Source: Alphaproteobacteria bacterium (lineage in GTDB: Bacteria; Pseudomonadota; Alphaproteobacteria; Micavibrionales; UBA2020). Taken from it: a stretch of DNA of 13,202 nucleotides. The first letter of the stretch is position 1, and every line of letters begins with the position of its first letter. The DNA is taken from contig JAQSWE010000036.1 in assembly GCA_029266795.1 (NCBI GenBank), positions 1 to 13,202 on the forward strand, written 5' to 3'. Positions 1-7,244 of the stretch are shown in pieces. Made by a program: the position numbers and the translations under genes. The notes beneath the pieces are model-generated. The model ran no database searches, had not been told where the DNA came from, and saw only the letters and a program-made list of their open reading frames with translations.

Positions 1-643
1 TAGCGCGTCTCGTTTTTTCAAAAAAGAAGCCGCTTTCGCCATGCGCCGTTATTTCTGCGTTTCCCAAAGCATAGCCTGTCGCCCCAAGCCGCTTAAAGAA
101 AGCATGCCGCTGGAAATCGAACGCGCCGGGCAGCACCGGCGGCGAGAGCGGCATCAGTGCGGCACGTACCTGCACAAGGTCACCCGCACGGGGACGCACA
201 GGATCGTTATTCTTCAACTTGATACGCACCCGCTCCGGCGGGTTCTTCTGCTTTAGCTCTCCTTCCGCAAGATGGATATTGTCGAGGACGATGCGCCAGC
301 CCTTTTCAAGCGCGACAGCTTCGACCACGCGCCCGGCGACTGTCACCCCATAGGCCTTCTTTACCAAGACGGGCGCTGCCACGGCCCAAGTGCGCACACA
401 TCCGGCGGTAAATCCGATGGCCACCAGCAGCGCCACGACCCAGAAATGCATGAAAACTTTGTTGGCATGAAACGGCGCCCAAATGGCAACCAGCATGGCA
501 ATCGCGACGGGCCCAGCCAGCATCGGCGGCTCGACGGGCAGGCTGAAGTAAAAAGCGATGCCCAGCGCCAGCGGGACAGGCAGCCACAGCAGCCAGCGTT
601 CGCGCTCCTCCAGCAAAGCGTTGAGCAAATTCGGCATTTTCAT
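1..643 (-). CDS. comEC: ComEC/Rec2 family DNA-uptake channel protein, N-terminal part (runs off left edge)
   Basis: ComEC is the inner-membrane channel that passes single-stranded DNA into the cytoplasm during natural transformation. About 214 codons are visible, reading leftward from an ATG at 643. A second ATG two codons later (637) is an alternative start, and neither has a strong Shine-Dalgarno. The translation opens with a short charged stretch, then hydrophobic segments (about residues 15-35, 42-56 and 65-90), then a soluble beta-rich part ending in the FDFQRHAFFKRLGATGYA-type motif. That order is typical of the DUF4131 region that opens ComEC proteins. The competence-domain membrane core and the metallo-beta-lactamase-like domain lie beyond the edge. 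It is divergent from gltX with under 60 bp between them. Family assignment is confident; whether the organism is transformable cannot be judged here. Confidence 0.88.
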   Translation of the reverse strand, partial: MKMPNLLNALLEERERWLLWLPVPLALGIAFYFSLPVEPPMLAGPVAIAMLVAIWAPFHANKVFMHFWVVALLVAIGFTAGCVRTWAVAAPVLVKKAYGVTVAGRVVEAVALEKGWRIVLDNIHLAEGELKQKNPPERVRIKLKNNDPVRPRAGDLVQVRAALMPLSPPVLPGAFDFQRHAFFKRLGATGYALGNAEITAHGESGFFFEKTRRA

Positions 644-670
644 CGTCTAATCACAGGCGCTGCAAAGGGG

Positions 671-699
671 TTGAGTTTGGCATATTAAAGCCATACAAT
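671..699 (+). promoter_or_regulatory. Promoter-like element in front of gltX
   Basis: TTGAGT at 671-676 and TACAAT at 694-699 are separated by exactly 17 bp, a good sigma-70-type match (4/6 and 5/6). Transcription would start near 706, which already lies inside the codons for the conserved PTGYLHIGG motif of GltX. A promoter this close to mid-motif sequence is not expected and suggests that the 5' UTR and first codons are missing from this sequence. No wet evidence is available, so the match could be chance. Confidence 0.45.
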
Positions 700-2089
700 C
701 CATGCGCCGACCGGATATCTTCATATCGGTGGTGCGCGCACAGCCCTCTTTAACTGGCTGTTTACGCGCCATTACGGCGGCAAATTCCTGCTGCGCATCG
801 AGGATACCGATCGTGCGCGCTCGACCGATGCAGCGGTAAAAGCGATTTTCAACGGCCTCAACTGGCTAGGCATCGAATTCGACGAAGAACCGATCTTCCA
901 GTTCGCGCGCATGAACCGCCATGCTGAAGTTGCACATGAATTGGTAAAACGAGGTAAGGCCTATTTCTGCTACACCTCGCCGGACGAATTGGAGCAACTG
1001 CGCCAGCAGCAGCAAAGCGCGTCGTCGCTGGGCAACCTGAACCAAATCCTGCGCGAGCGCGCGGAAAAAGATGCCAAAAATCCTCCTTCCGACCGTAAGC
1101 CTGCTGTGCGCATCAAGGCACCTTCCGGCAACAACGGCGAAATGTCCATTACGGACCAAGTGCAGGGAGAAGTGAAAGTGCCCTACACGCAACTGGACGA
1201 CATGATCATGCTGCGTGGCGACGGTACGCCGACCTACATGCTGTCCGTTGTCGTTGACGACCATGACATGGGCATCACACACATCATCCGCGGCGACGAC
1301 CACCTCACCAACGCTTTCCGCCAGCGCATGATTTACGATGCGATGGAATGGAATGTTCCCAGCTTCTCGCATATTCCGCTCATTCACGGGCCGGATGGCG
1401 CGAAGCTTTCCAAACGGCATGGCGCGCTTGCTATCGAAGCCTATGCGGAAATGGGCTATCTGCCCGAAGCAATGCGTAACTACCTCCTGCGTCTCGGCTG
1501 GGGTCATGGCGACACCGAGATCATCACCAGCGAAGACGCGATGAAGATTTTCGAACTGACAGATATTGGCCAGTCTCCGTCACGCATGGATTTTGCAAAG
1601 CTTGCGAACGTCAACGCCCACTACCTGCGGCTTGCCGATGACGACAGGCTAATAACGTTGTTGCTGCCTTATATCGAAAAAGAACTTGGCGCAAAGCCGG
1701 ATGAAGTCGGTTTGCAGCGACTGAAGCACGGCCTGAAGGATTTGAAAGAACGCGCGCAGACACTCATCGACCTTGCGAAAGCTGGCCTGTTTTATCTTCG
1801 CCAGCGACCGCTGCCTCTCACCGATGATGCTGCAAAGGTCCTCGACCAGCCAACCCGTGCCCTGATCGGCGAAATGAAGCAGGCACTCGACACCGTCAGT
1901 GATTTTAAACATGACCAGATTGAAAGCGCACTAAAGGAGTTTTCGGCCCAAAAAGAGCTGAAACTTGGGAAAGTCGCGATGCCTCTCCGCGCGGCTATTA
2001 CTGGCACGACGAATAGCCCATCTGTATTTCATGTAGCTGAAATCCTTGGAAAAGAGGAAACTCTCGCACGCCTTGATGATGTTGCCTGA
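689..2089 (+). CDS. gltX: Glutamyl-tRNA synthetase, 5' end apparently missing
   Basis: GltX charges tRNA-Glu with glutamate in the cytoplasm (class I synthetase). The frame is open from 689, after a stop at 686-688. It reads PTGYLHIGGARTALFNWLF from 707, with the HIGH-type motif as HIGG, then the LLRIEDTD block, the DDH and RGDDHLTN regions, and the KMSKS-type motif KLSKRHG (codons from 1403). The anticodon-binding half ends with a typical RAAITGTTNSPSVF block. About 467 codons are present, near the usual 470 or so. However, no ATG, GTG or TTG lies between the upstream stop and the HIGG motif, and the conserved R-FAPS residues before PTG, which contact substrate, are absent. The first in-frame ATG, at 911, would drop the whole HIGH region and is unlikely to be the real start. 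Either the sequence carries a small deletion or error here, or this copy is broken. The family call is very secure; functionality is not. Confidence 0.9.
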   Translation, partial: SHTIHAPTGYLHIGGARTALFNWLFTRHYGGKFLLRIEDTDRARSTDAAVKAIFNGLNWLGIEFDEEPIFQFARMNRHAEVAHELVKRGKAYFCYTSPDELEQLRQQQQSASSLGNLNQILRERAEKDAKNPPSDRKPAVRIKAPSGNNGEMSITDQVQGEVKVPYTQLDDMIMLRGDGTPTYMLSVVVDDHDMGITHIIRGDDHLTNAFRQRMIYDAMEWNVPSFSHIPLIHGPDGAKLSKRHGALAIEAYAEMGYLPEAMRNYLLRLGWGHGDTEIITSEDAMKIFELTDIGQSPSRMDFAKLANVNAHYLRLADDDRLITLLLPYIEKELGAKPDEVGLQRLKHGLKDLKERAQTLIDLAKAGLFYLRQRPLPLTDDAAKVLDQPTRALIGEMKQALDTVSDFKHDQIESALKEFSAQKELKLGKVAMPLRAAITGTTNSPSVFHVAEILGKEETLARLDDVA

Positions 2090-2103
2090 AGGGCTGAATT
2101 TCA

Positions 2104-2132
2104 TTGACATAAAGTGCCTCCAAGGATAGGGT
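2104..2132 (+). promoter_or_regulatory. Putative promoter of the 2165-3160 membrane protein gene
   Basis: A perfect -35 hexamer TTGACA (2104-2109) is followed after 17 bp by TAGGGT (2127-2132), a weak -10 (3/6). The predicted transcript start near 2139 leaves about 26 nt of leader before the ATG at 2165. It lies just after the gltX stop, so the downstream gene may have its own promoter as well as read-through from gltX. Confidence 0.42.
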
Positions 2133-2164
2133 CGCGGCAAGTCCAAATTGGGGGTTATGCGGTC

Positions 2165-3160
2165 ATGAGCAATTATCTGGTCAGGAATGTCGAGCTTCTC
2201 GATAAATCCATGCGCAACGTGCTTCAGGCCGCTGCGCTTGTCAGCCCGTTGGCTGGCGCTATTTATGGGTTTGCCGGGCCATACGGTATTGCAGGCGCTC
2301 TGTCCGGACTCTGGGTGGCACCCGCAATTGCCTTCGGCGTGCTCGGCACCTATCACCTGATCGTCACTGGCGGCAGCGACTTTGTCAAAATGGCAAAAAT
2401 CGTTAAAGAAGAAGGCCTTCTCAAAGGCCTGCTGAATCCCAATCGGATTATCAATTTCGCTAAAAAATCCCTGCACACCGCTTATCGCAGTCTGATCACC
2501 GTTTTGCCAGGCAGCGTTGCGGCGATTGCAACATCTATGGGGGCGACACTCAGCGCGCCGGGCGTTATGTTTGCGCATGCCACCACGGCGGCAACGGTCT
2601 TGAACCCCCTGTTTTTGGTTCCTGCGCTTATCGGCGGCGCGGCGCTGTTTGTGGCGGGCGGCGCTATTGGCAGCATGATCGCCGAGAAGCTTTCCGCGCA
2701 TCATGTCACCCCGCTCTTCTCCCCGCTTCAGGGCGCAACCCGTGCCGAGCGTTTCCAGTCGTTCCTTGGGCGCGTGCTGTCTTATCACAGGGACGGCGAA
2801 GCCCCGCTTGAAAAACGCCATCCTGTTTCCTTCGCCGCCATCGCGGCCGGCACTATCGGCGGCGGTCTTGCAGCAGCTGCATTCGGATGGGGTATCCTTC
2901 CCGCCGCCCTGATAGGAAGCTGGATTGGCGGAGCAATCACGCTGCCGCTTCAGGACGCGGCCGTGAGCGAAGACCGCGAAAAGCATCGCAAAATTACGCC
3001 GGCGAAACCGACGTCATTACAAAATAAAGCCGTCGAGAGCCCACAGCCATTTATGAAACCCAAGCTTGCTGATCTATTTGGACACAAAACCGGCGCATCT
3101 CCTGCCGAACCTCTCAAGCCACCTGGCAGCGTTGCACAGCCCAAGCCGCCCGCGGTCTAG
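2165..3160 (+). CDS. Unrecognised Gly/Ala-rich multi-pass membrane protein
   Basis: I do not recognise this 331-residue protein. It has a short N-terminus (MSNYLVRNVELLDKS), then several hydrophobic, Gly/Ala-rich stretches at about residues 20-68, 112-135, 143-180 and 223-262. Between them lies an amphipathic charged part (about 74-105, rich in Lys). The last 65 residues are hydrophilic and rich in Pro, Lys and Ser, probably a cytoplasmic tail. There is no cleavable signal peptide or catalytic motif. I chose the ATG at 2165 because GGGG lies 10-14 bases upstream and a promoter-like element ends at 2132. An upstream in-frame GTG at 2114 would place the promoter inside the gene. The gene sits between gltX, whose stop is 75 bp upstream, and another membrane protein of similar composition. 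It is real by codon pattern and length; its function is unknown. Confidence 0.78.
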   Translation: MSNYLVRNVELLDKSMRNVLQAAALVSPLAGAIYGFAGPYGIAGALSGLWVAPAIAFGVLGTYHLIVTGGSDFVKMAKIVKEEGLLKGLLNPNRIINFAKKSLHTAYRSLITVLPGSVAAIATSMGATLSAPGVMFAHATTAATVLNPLFLVPALIGGAALFVAGGAIGSMIAEKLSAHHVTPLFSPLQGATRAERFQSFLGRVLSYHRDGEAPLEKRHPVSFAAIAAGTIGGGLAAAAFGWGILPAALIGSWIGGAITLPLQDAAVSEDREKHRKITPAKPTSLQNKAVESPQPFMKPKLADLFGHKTGASPAEPLKPPGSVAQPKPPAV

Positions 3161-3219
3161 GATATTGATATCTTTTACAATCCCAAAGTTCAGTTGTCGT
3201 AAGCGGCAAAGCGGAATAA

Positions 3220-3225
3220 TATAAT
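3220..3225 (+). promoter_or_regulatory. Perfect -10 hexamer in the 3161-3334 gap
   Basis: TATAAT at 3220-3225 matches the sigma-70 -10 consensus exactly and lies in an AT-rich stretch. The -35 is poor: TCGTAA at 3197-3202 gives 17-bp spacing, and TTGTCG at 3194-3199 gives 20 bp. A start near 3232 would leave a leader of about 100 nt before the ATG at 3335. The rest of this gap shows a GATAT/ATATC inverted repeat at 3161-3172 and nothing else I can name. Confidence 0.35.
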
Positions 3226-3334
3226 AAGTGGGGGATTAAAGCGCGTTCGCAGGAAAGCAGCGCTTCACGCGTGTCATATCGGCATTTTGCTGATAAGCTT
3301 CCGCAAAGGCCGCCAGATCATCAAGAGGTCCCCT

Positions 3335-3913
3335 ATGAATGACGATGCCCCCCACAATCATTATGCTGCCCGCTTTACAAGCCAATGGCAGTCCGATGTC
3401 ACGAGCCAGCAAGCCAATGAACGCATGTATGGTCGCGCCTATTGGGGCACCGGTCGCAGCCGATTCTATATACCCGGCTGGGCAGGATTTGGCGGCCTGC
3501 TAGGCGCGACTGTTGGAGCAATTGCCGCACATGATCGCGGTATGTCTAGCATGGAGGGCGCTATTTCGGGTGGCGCAGCGGGCTTTTTGAGTTTTCTTGC
3601 ACTATCCTTAGTGCTCGGCTTTTTCTTCAAGGGAATTAGCCTAGGCTGGCTCGGCATCAAAACAGTTACAGGTGCGGTCACAGGCATGGGCGCAGGCCTG
3701 ACGACCTCGAGCATCTTTGGCGGCCTGCCGCGAGCAACGGCACGCGGCGCGTTCTTAGGGGGAACATTGGGCGCCGCCCTTGCCCTCTGGCTGAATGAAC
3801 CGGTCGATGACGCGGCTCTTCGCGTTGCTTCATGTGGCGCAGTAATCGGCGCAGGGTGGCGTCTTATTCGCCTCACGATGAATGCGCTCAAGCGGAATGA
3901 AGGCCCCCGTTAA
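3335..3913 (+). CDS. Unrecognised small Gly-rich membrane protein
   Basis: I do not recognise this 192-residue protein. The first 45 residues are hydrophilic, with many Gln, Asn, His and Arg residues. They are followed by four Gly/Ala-rich hydrophobic segments at about residues 47-65, 75-101, 104-132 and 138-156, with short loops. The end is basic (RLIRLTMNALKRNEGPR). Frequent small residues (GG, GA, GAxxG) resemble tightly packed helices of the glycine-zipper type, but no family motif is visible. The ATG at 3335 has a good Shine-Dalgarno (AAGAGG, 3323-3328); an upstream in-frame TTG at 3287 lacks one. It converges with the cytochrome P460 gene, only 8 bp separating the stop codons, so any terminator must overlap coding sequence. 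Confidence 0.75.
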   Translation: MNDDAPHNHYAARFTSQWQSDVTSQQANERMYGRAYWGTGRSRFYIPGWAGFGGLLGATVGAIAAHDRGMSSMEGAISGGAAGFLSFLALSLVLGFFFKGISLGWLGIKTVTGAVTGMGAGLTTSSIFGGLPRATARGAFLGGTLGAALALWLNEPVDDAALRVASCGAVIGAGWRLIRLTMNALKRNEGPR

Positions 3914-3921
3914 AGACAAGG

Positions 3922-4878
3922 CTATTTCTTCTCGCAATACTGGTGGTCGGCCACGAGAGAGTCTTTTCCGGGCATCATGCCCGTCGTATAGAACGCTTTT
4001 ACATTTACCCCTTTGCCACCACCTGACAAACCGCAAGGCGTGCCGTCATCCACAGTAACAGCGGAAAAAAGCGTACCATCTTTACTCATCAAAACCGCAG
4101 GCATTTTGGCGCGCAAGGCTTCCTTTGCCAGCGTCGGACGGATTTCATCAATCGTCCCGCGGAAAAGGTGAAGCGCAAGCTTGCCTTGTACTAAACGTAC
4201 CGTTTCCGTTCCTGACGGCAGCTTGGATCGTATTTTTTCTGGCAACGTGGAGACCTTGACCGTTTCAAATTCAATGCGGGGAATCCCCTGCGCAAAAGGA
4301 ATTTTTGCTGGATCAGCGAATGTATCAGATATATCCATGCTCATCGGCTGGGAAAAAACTTCGCCTCGCTCCGGTACAAGTGCGTGACAGGCCCAGCAGG
4401 CTTGCGAAGCGATATCCTGATCTTCGGCGGCAGCCTTTCCGCGACCGTCGAACAGCGCATAAACCCAGCCGTTTGTTTCCTTGCCCTTTTCTTTGTCGCG
4501 GATCATAAGCTGGTACCGACGCGCGCCTGCGGGTACGGCGGAGCTCGTAAAACTCGGGTCTTCCTGCGTCAGTAATCCGACTTTGCCGAAAACAGCGCCG
4601 TCCGGGTAATCTTTGCTACCGGCCAGCAGCGCTTTCCATGCAATATCGTTTGCATAGGTCAGGCGCATTTCATTGCTGTCGCGCCGATAGCGCACTGTGA
4701 CGAAATGCCAGTCGGCACGCTTCCAGAAATTCGCGTAATCTTTCAGGGCAAAGCCGTTCATGTGTTCGGCAGTCGCCAGTGGCGGCTTCACGGGTTGCGC
4801 ATAGGCCGACAGCGCAAATAGCGCCAAAGTGAACACAAACAAACCAGCAAAGGCGGTGAAGTTTTTACTGGCCATCAT
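3922..4878 (-). CDS. Secreted c-type cytochrome P460 family protein with C-terminal extension
   Basis: Cytochrome P460 proteins are periplasmic haem proteins; characterised members oxidise hydroxylamine or bind NO. This 318-residue protein has a signal peptide (hydrophobic 8-24, cleavage likely after AYA27). A P460-type domain follows at about 38-180, ending in a single haem c motif CWACH (161-165). Compared from memory with Nitrosomonas europaea P460, Arg72 (NEMRLTY) and Lys99 (DGAVFGK) fall where that enzyme has Arg44 and the haem-cross-linking Lys70. Family members usually end soon after the CXXCH motif, but here about 140 further residues follow, with two cysteines near the end. The ATG at 4878 overlaps the end of the Sel1 gene by 14 bp, with GAGAAG about 12 bases upstream, so the two are probably translationally coupled. 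A longer in-frame start at 4956 would lack the signal peptide at its N-terminus and lie deep within the Sel1 gene. It is last in the five-gene leftward operon. Confidence 0.85.
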   Translation of the reverse strand: MMASKNFTAFAGLFVFTLALFALSAYAQPVKPPLATAEHMNGFALKDYANFWKRADWHFVTVRYRRDSNEMRLTYANDIAWKALLAGSKDYPDGAVFGKVGLLTQEDPSFTSSAVPAGARRYQLMIRDKEKGKETNGWVYALFDGRGKAAAEDQDIASQACWACHALVPERGEVFSQPMSMDISDTFADPAKIPFAQGIPRIEFETVKVSTLPEKIRSKLPSGTETVRLVQGKLALHLFRGTIDEIRPTLAKEALRAKMPAVLMSKDGTLFSAVTVDDGTPCGLSGGGKGVNVKAFYTTGMMPGKDSLVADHQYCEKK

Positions 4879-5473
4879 TATACTGCAACTTCTCGGGCAT
4901 TTCTTCGGGCGCTTTCTGCTCGGGTATCCAAAGAGATACGCGCTGCTGTATTTCACTGACTTCCGCGGCGCTTAATTTACCCTGCAGCAGGTCGCGCAAA
5001 GCGATAATGGGGGGCTGGAGATTGTCGACGGCGGCAAGGGAGACCCAGAAAAACGCCTCCTTCTCATTCCTCATCGATCCGCGACCTGTCGCGTAGATCG
5101 AGGCGAGATTAAATTGGGACATCTTGTCCCCTTGCGCTGCAGCGCGCTTGTACCAAAGCGCTGCGAGATTGATATCTTCGTTAACGCCCTGCCCTTTTTG
5201 ATACATCACGCCTAGTGCGCCCTGCGCATCAGCATCGCCTTGGTTGGCTGCCATTTCAAGCCATTTGGCGGCGGTTTTGTAGTCCTGCGGCACACCGTCA
5301 CCTCGCGCGTATTTCATGCCGAGATTGTATTGAGACCCCACATCGCCATCTACCGCATTTGACATCTGTTCGTCCAATGTCTGCGGCGTATCGCTGACTA
5401 ATCCATCCCCTTGCGCAAAGACAGGAAAAGAAATCAGCAGCAGAAACAAAACTGCATAAAGTCGAATGAACAT
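4865..5473 (-). CDS. Secreted Sel1-repeat (SLR/TPR-like) protein
   Basis: This 202-residue protein starts with a clear signal peptide (MFIRLYAVLFLLLISFPVFA, cleavage after A20), so it is exported. Three Sel1-like repeats of 36 residues follow at about 45-80, 81-116 and 117-149. Each carries the LGxxYxxGxGVxxDxxxAxxWxxxAAxQGD pattern, the last one degenerate. Sel1 repeats form alpha-solenoids that bind partner proteins and have no catalytic role. The C-terminus (150-202) is acidic and Gln/Glu-rich. The start has a strong Shine-Dalgarno (AAGGGAG just upstream of the ATG at 5473). It lies 16 bp after the methyltransferase stop and overlaps the P460 start by 14 bp. Being exported and coupled to a periplasmic cytochrome, it may act as a partner or assembly scaffold for it; that is inference. 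Confidence 0.87.
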   Translation of the reverse strand: MFIRLYAVLFLLLISFPVFAQGDGLVSDTPQTLDEQMSNAVDGDVGSQYNLGMKYARGDGVPQDYKTAAKWLEMAANQGDADAQGALGVMYQKGQGVNEDINLAALWYKRAAAQGDKMSQFNLASIYATGRGSMRNEKEAFFWVSLAAVDNLQPPIIALRDLLQGKLSAAEVSEIQQRVSLWIPEQKAPEEMPEKLQYNDGQ

Positions 5474-5489
5474 ATCAGGCTCCCTTGGC

Positions 5490-7241
5490 CTACGCCTTGC
5501 GGCACCAGAATTTATACGAATGGATAAAAGTGTCCGGATGAAGATTCTCGAAGGATTCCCAGTTTTTAAGCGAGAGTCCGCGCAGATCGTCCGGAAACAA
5601 GTCGCGAAACTGCTGCATCACTTTGTCCGGCAACTTGAATCCGGTGAATACCATACCCATTTTATCCAGCGCCGCTGAGATGCGCGGAATCGTAAACCTG
5701 TCTTCATGCACATGGAAGAGTAGATCGCTATACATATTGAGAAAGTAATAATCGCGCGCCTTCAGCAGCGTATTCATACTTTCGGCGCGCAGCAGCAGTG
5801 GTGAATCCTTGCGGAATTCACGCATGCCCTCCGGTGTTGCGGGATACTTCCCCTTGGCGATCGCGGCACGGGCCTCGACGATGGACCGGCGCGGGGTTTC
5901 CCCATAAAGACCGATATGCATGATGCCATCAGACTTCAACAAACTTGCCAGCGTCTCCCAGCCTTTTTCAGGGTCAGCCATATGGTGTAAGACACCGACG
6001 CTGTGAATGTAATCGAATTTGCGGCCCAGCGAGGGCAGCTCGAGAATATCGGCCTGAATGTGCGCGACGTTCTTTATGCCGTATTGCTCCGCCTTGCTGA
6101 TTGCGTAGGAAAGGCTGGCGGCGGTGATGTCGACTGCAAGAATATCGGCATTCGGGAATGCATGAGCCAGCTGGCAGGACTCCCGTCCGGTCCCGCAACC
6201 CGCAACAAGACCCGTTGCGCCCGGTTTTTCAAGCGCAGTGCGATCCTGTTCGCGCCAGGTGAATTTTGTTTCCTCCAGCTGACGCCAGCGGGGGTACGGA
6301 AAATTCTCGTACATATTACGCACTTTTTCGGCCACTTCGCCCATGATGGGAGTCGTCGGGACGATATTGACCGCGCGCTGCCTTAGCGCTTTGTATTCTG
6401 AGATATGGTCAGAAATCATATCCGCCAATTCCGCGTGTCCGGCATGCTGCGCCTCGATTGTATCGGCGTTGGGCAAGCTGTAAAGCGGTGCATAGCTGCC
6501 CAAAATCGCAATGTCCTGCGCGTCGCCCTTGCCTGCTGTCACTTTCTCTCGGAATACATCTGCAAGCTTTTGCTCTTTGGGGTCGATCTGCAGAATGAAG
6601 TCCGCATGATAGGCATATCGCGCCATAGCCGCGGTCAGGCGCAACAGATCTTCTTTCGACAGCCGCGGCGCAGTACTGGCAGACTGTTCCAGCAAGAAGG
6701 CCCGGAGGTTTACCATGAACTTTTCGAAAGGCAGGAAGCACACCGTAATCTGCCCGATGCCTAATAAAAAATAAGGCGTCAGCAGCGGTGAAAAATCGGT
6801 CACACCGTCAAAAGGCTTCGTCCAAGGCAGGACACGCTTGCGCATCACATGCGTGAATAATGCAATGAACGGCGGATTGACGAGAAGTGCATTACCCCAC
6901 AGCACATTCGCGCCCCCATATTCGAGGTCGGGCGTCTTCAGGCAGGCGAGGATCGCGCTTTCTACATTCGGGTTGTGGTGCGTAAAATGCATATCGCCCG
7001 CAAGGCGCAGAAATTGCTTTTTAGCTGGTAGATTATCGTTGTCGGTATTGATGGCAAGCACGGCGTAGCCGATCGCCTCCATGACCTGCCCCTGTTCTTC
7101 CAGCGTTTCCGCCATCAGGGCCATGGCGGCGGAGTCATGCTCGTTATTCTCCAACGCTTCGCCGAGATGGCGTACGGCGGCATCATAATCGTGGCGCACA
7201 AGCGCGTCACGGGCGGCGGCATGTTTTTCGGATGCCGACAT
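5490..7241 (-). CDS. TPR-containing class I SAM-dependent methyltransferase
   Basis: This 583-residue, probably cytoplasmic protein starts with two TPR-like helical pairs (about residues 6-72). A long helical middle region (about 85-300) resembles no domain I can name, and a YENFPYPRW motif lies at about 310-318. A Rossmann methyltransferase domain covers about 335-450. Its SAM-binding motif I is GLVAGCGTGRESCQLA, acidic motif II is ILAVDITAASL, followed by the QADILELP and FDYIHSVGVLHHMADP motifs. The tail (about 480-583) contains the SDLLFHVHEDRFTIPRI element often seen after this type of domain. Such TPR-methyltransferases recur in proteobacteria, but the substrate is generally unknown and cannot be read here. 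The ATG at 7241 lies 3 bp after the diguanylate cyclase stop, so translation is probably coupled. The Shine-Dalgarno is weak (AGG). Confidence 0.88.
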   Translation of the reverse strand: MSASEKHAAARDALVRHDYDAAVRHLGEALENNEHDSAAMALMAETLEEQGQVMEAIGYAVLAINTDNDNLPAKKQFLRLAGDMHFTHHNPNVESAILACLKTPDLEYGGANVLWGNALLVNPPFIALFTHVMRKRVLPWTKPFDGVTDFSPLLTPYFLLGIGQITVCFLPFEKFMVNLRAFLLEQSASTAPRLSKEDLLRLTAAMARYAYHADFILQIDPKEQKLADVFREKVTAGKGDAQDIAILGSYAPLYSLPNADTIEAQHAGHAELADMISDHISEYKALRQRAVNIVPTTPIMGEVAEKVRNMYENFPYPRWRQLEETKFTWREQDRTALEKPGATGLVAGCGTGRESCQLAHAFPNADILAVDITAASLSYAISKAEQYGIKNVAHIQADILELPSLGRKFDYIHSVGVLHHMADPEKGWETLASLLKSDGIMHIGLYGETPRRSIVEARAAIAKGKYPATPEGMREFRKDSPLLLRAESMNTLLKARDYYFLNMYSDLLFHVHEDRFTIPRISAALDKMGMVFTGFKLPDKVMQQFRDLFPDDLRGLSLKNWESFENLHPDTFIHSYKFWCRKA

Positions 7242-7244
7242 CGC

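Noticed and set aside
13..25. TTTTTT-C-AAAAAA near the left edge
   Set aside because: It encodes Phe and Lys codons in ComEC, and a one-base loop cannot form a useful hairpin.
272..688. A 138-codon plus-strand open frame over the comEC region
   Set aside because: The minus strand encodes a convincing ComEC N-terminus; this frame is rich in His, Arg and Gln and has no motif.
911..2089. ATG at 911 as the start of gltX
   Set aside because: It would remove the HIGG motif and the LLRIEDTD block, which are intact upstream in the same frame, so it cannot be the native start of a working enzyme.
1931..2986. A 351-codon minus-strand open frame opposite the gltX end and the first membrane gene
   Set aside because: It covers the well-matched gltX C-terminus and the promoter gap, and its composition is basic and disordered without motifs.
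4873..4956. A longer start for the P460 gene at 4956
   Set aside because: It would extend deep into the Sel1 gene and bury the signal peptide inside the protein; 4878 gives a proper N-terminal signal and a ribosome-binding site.
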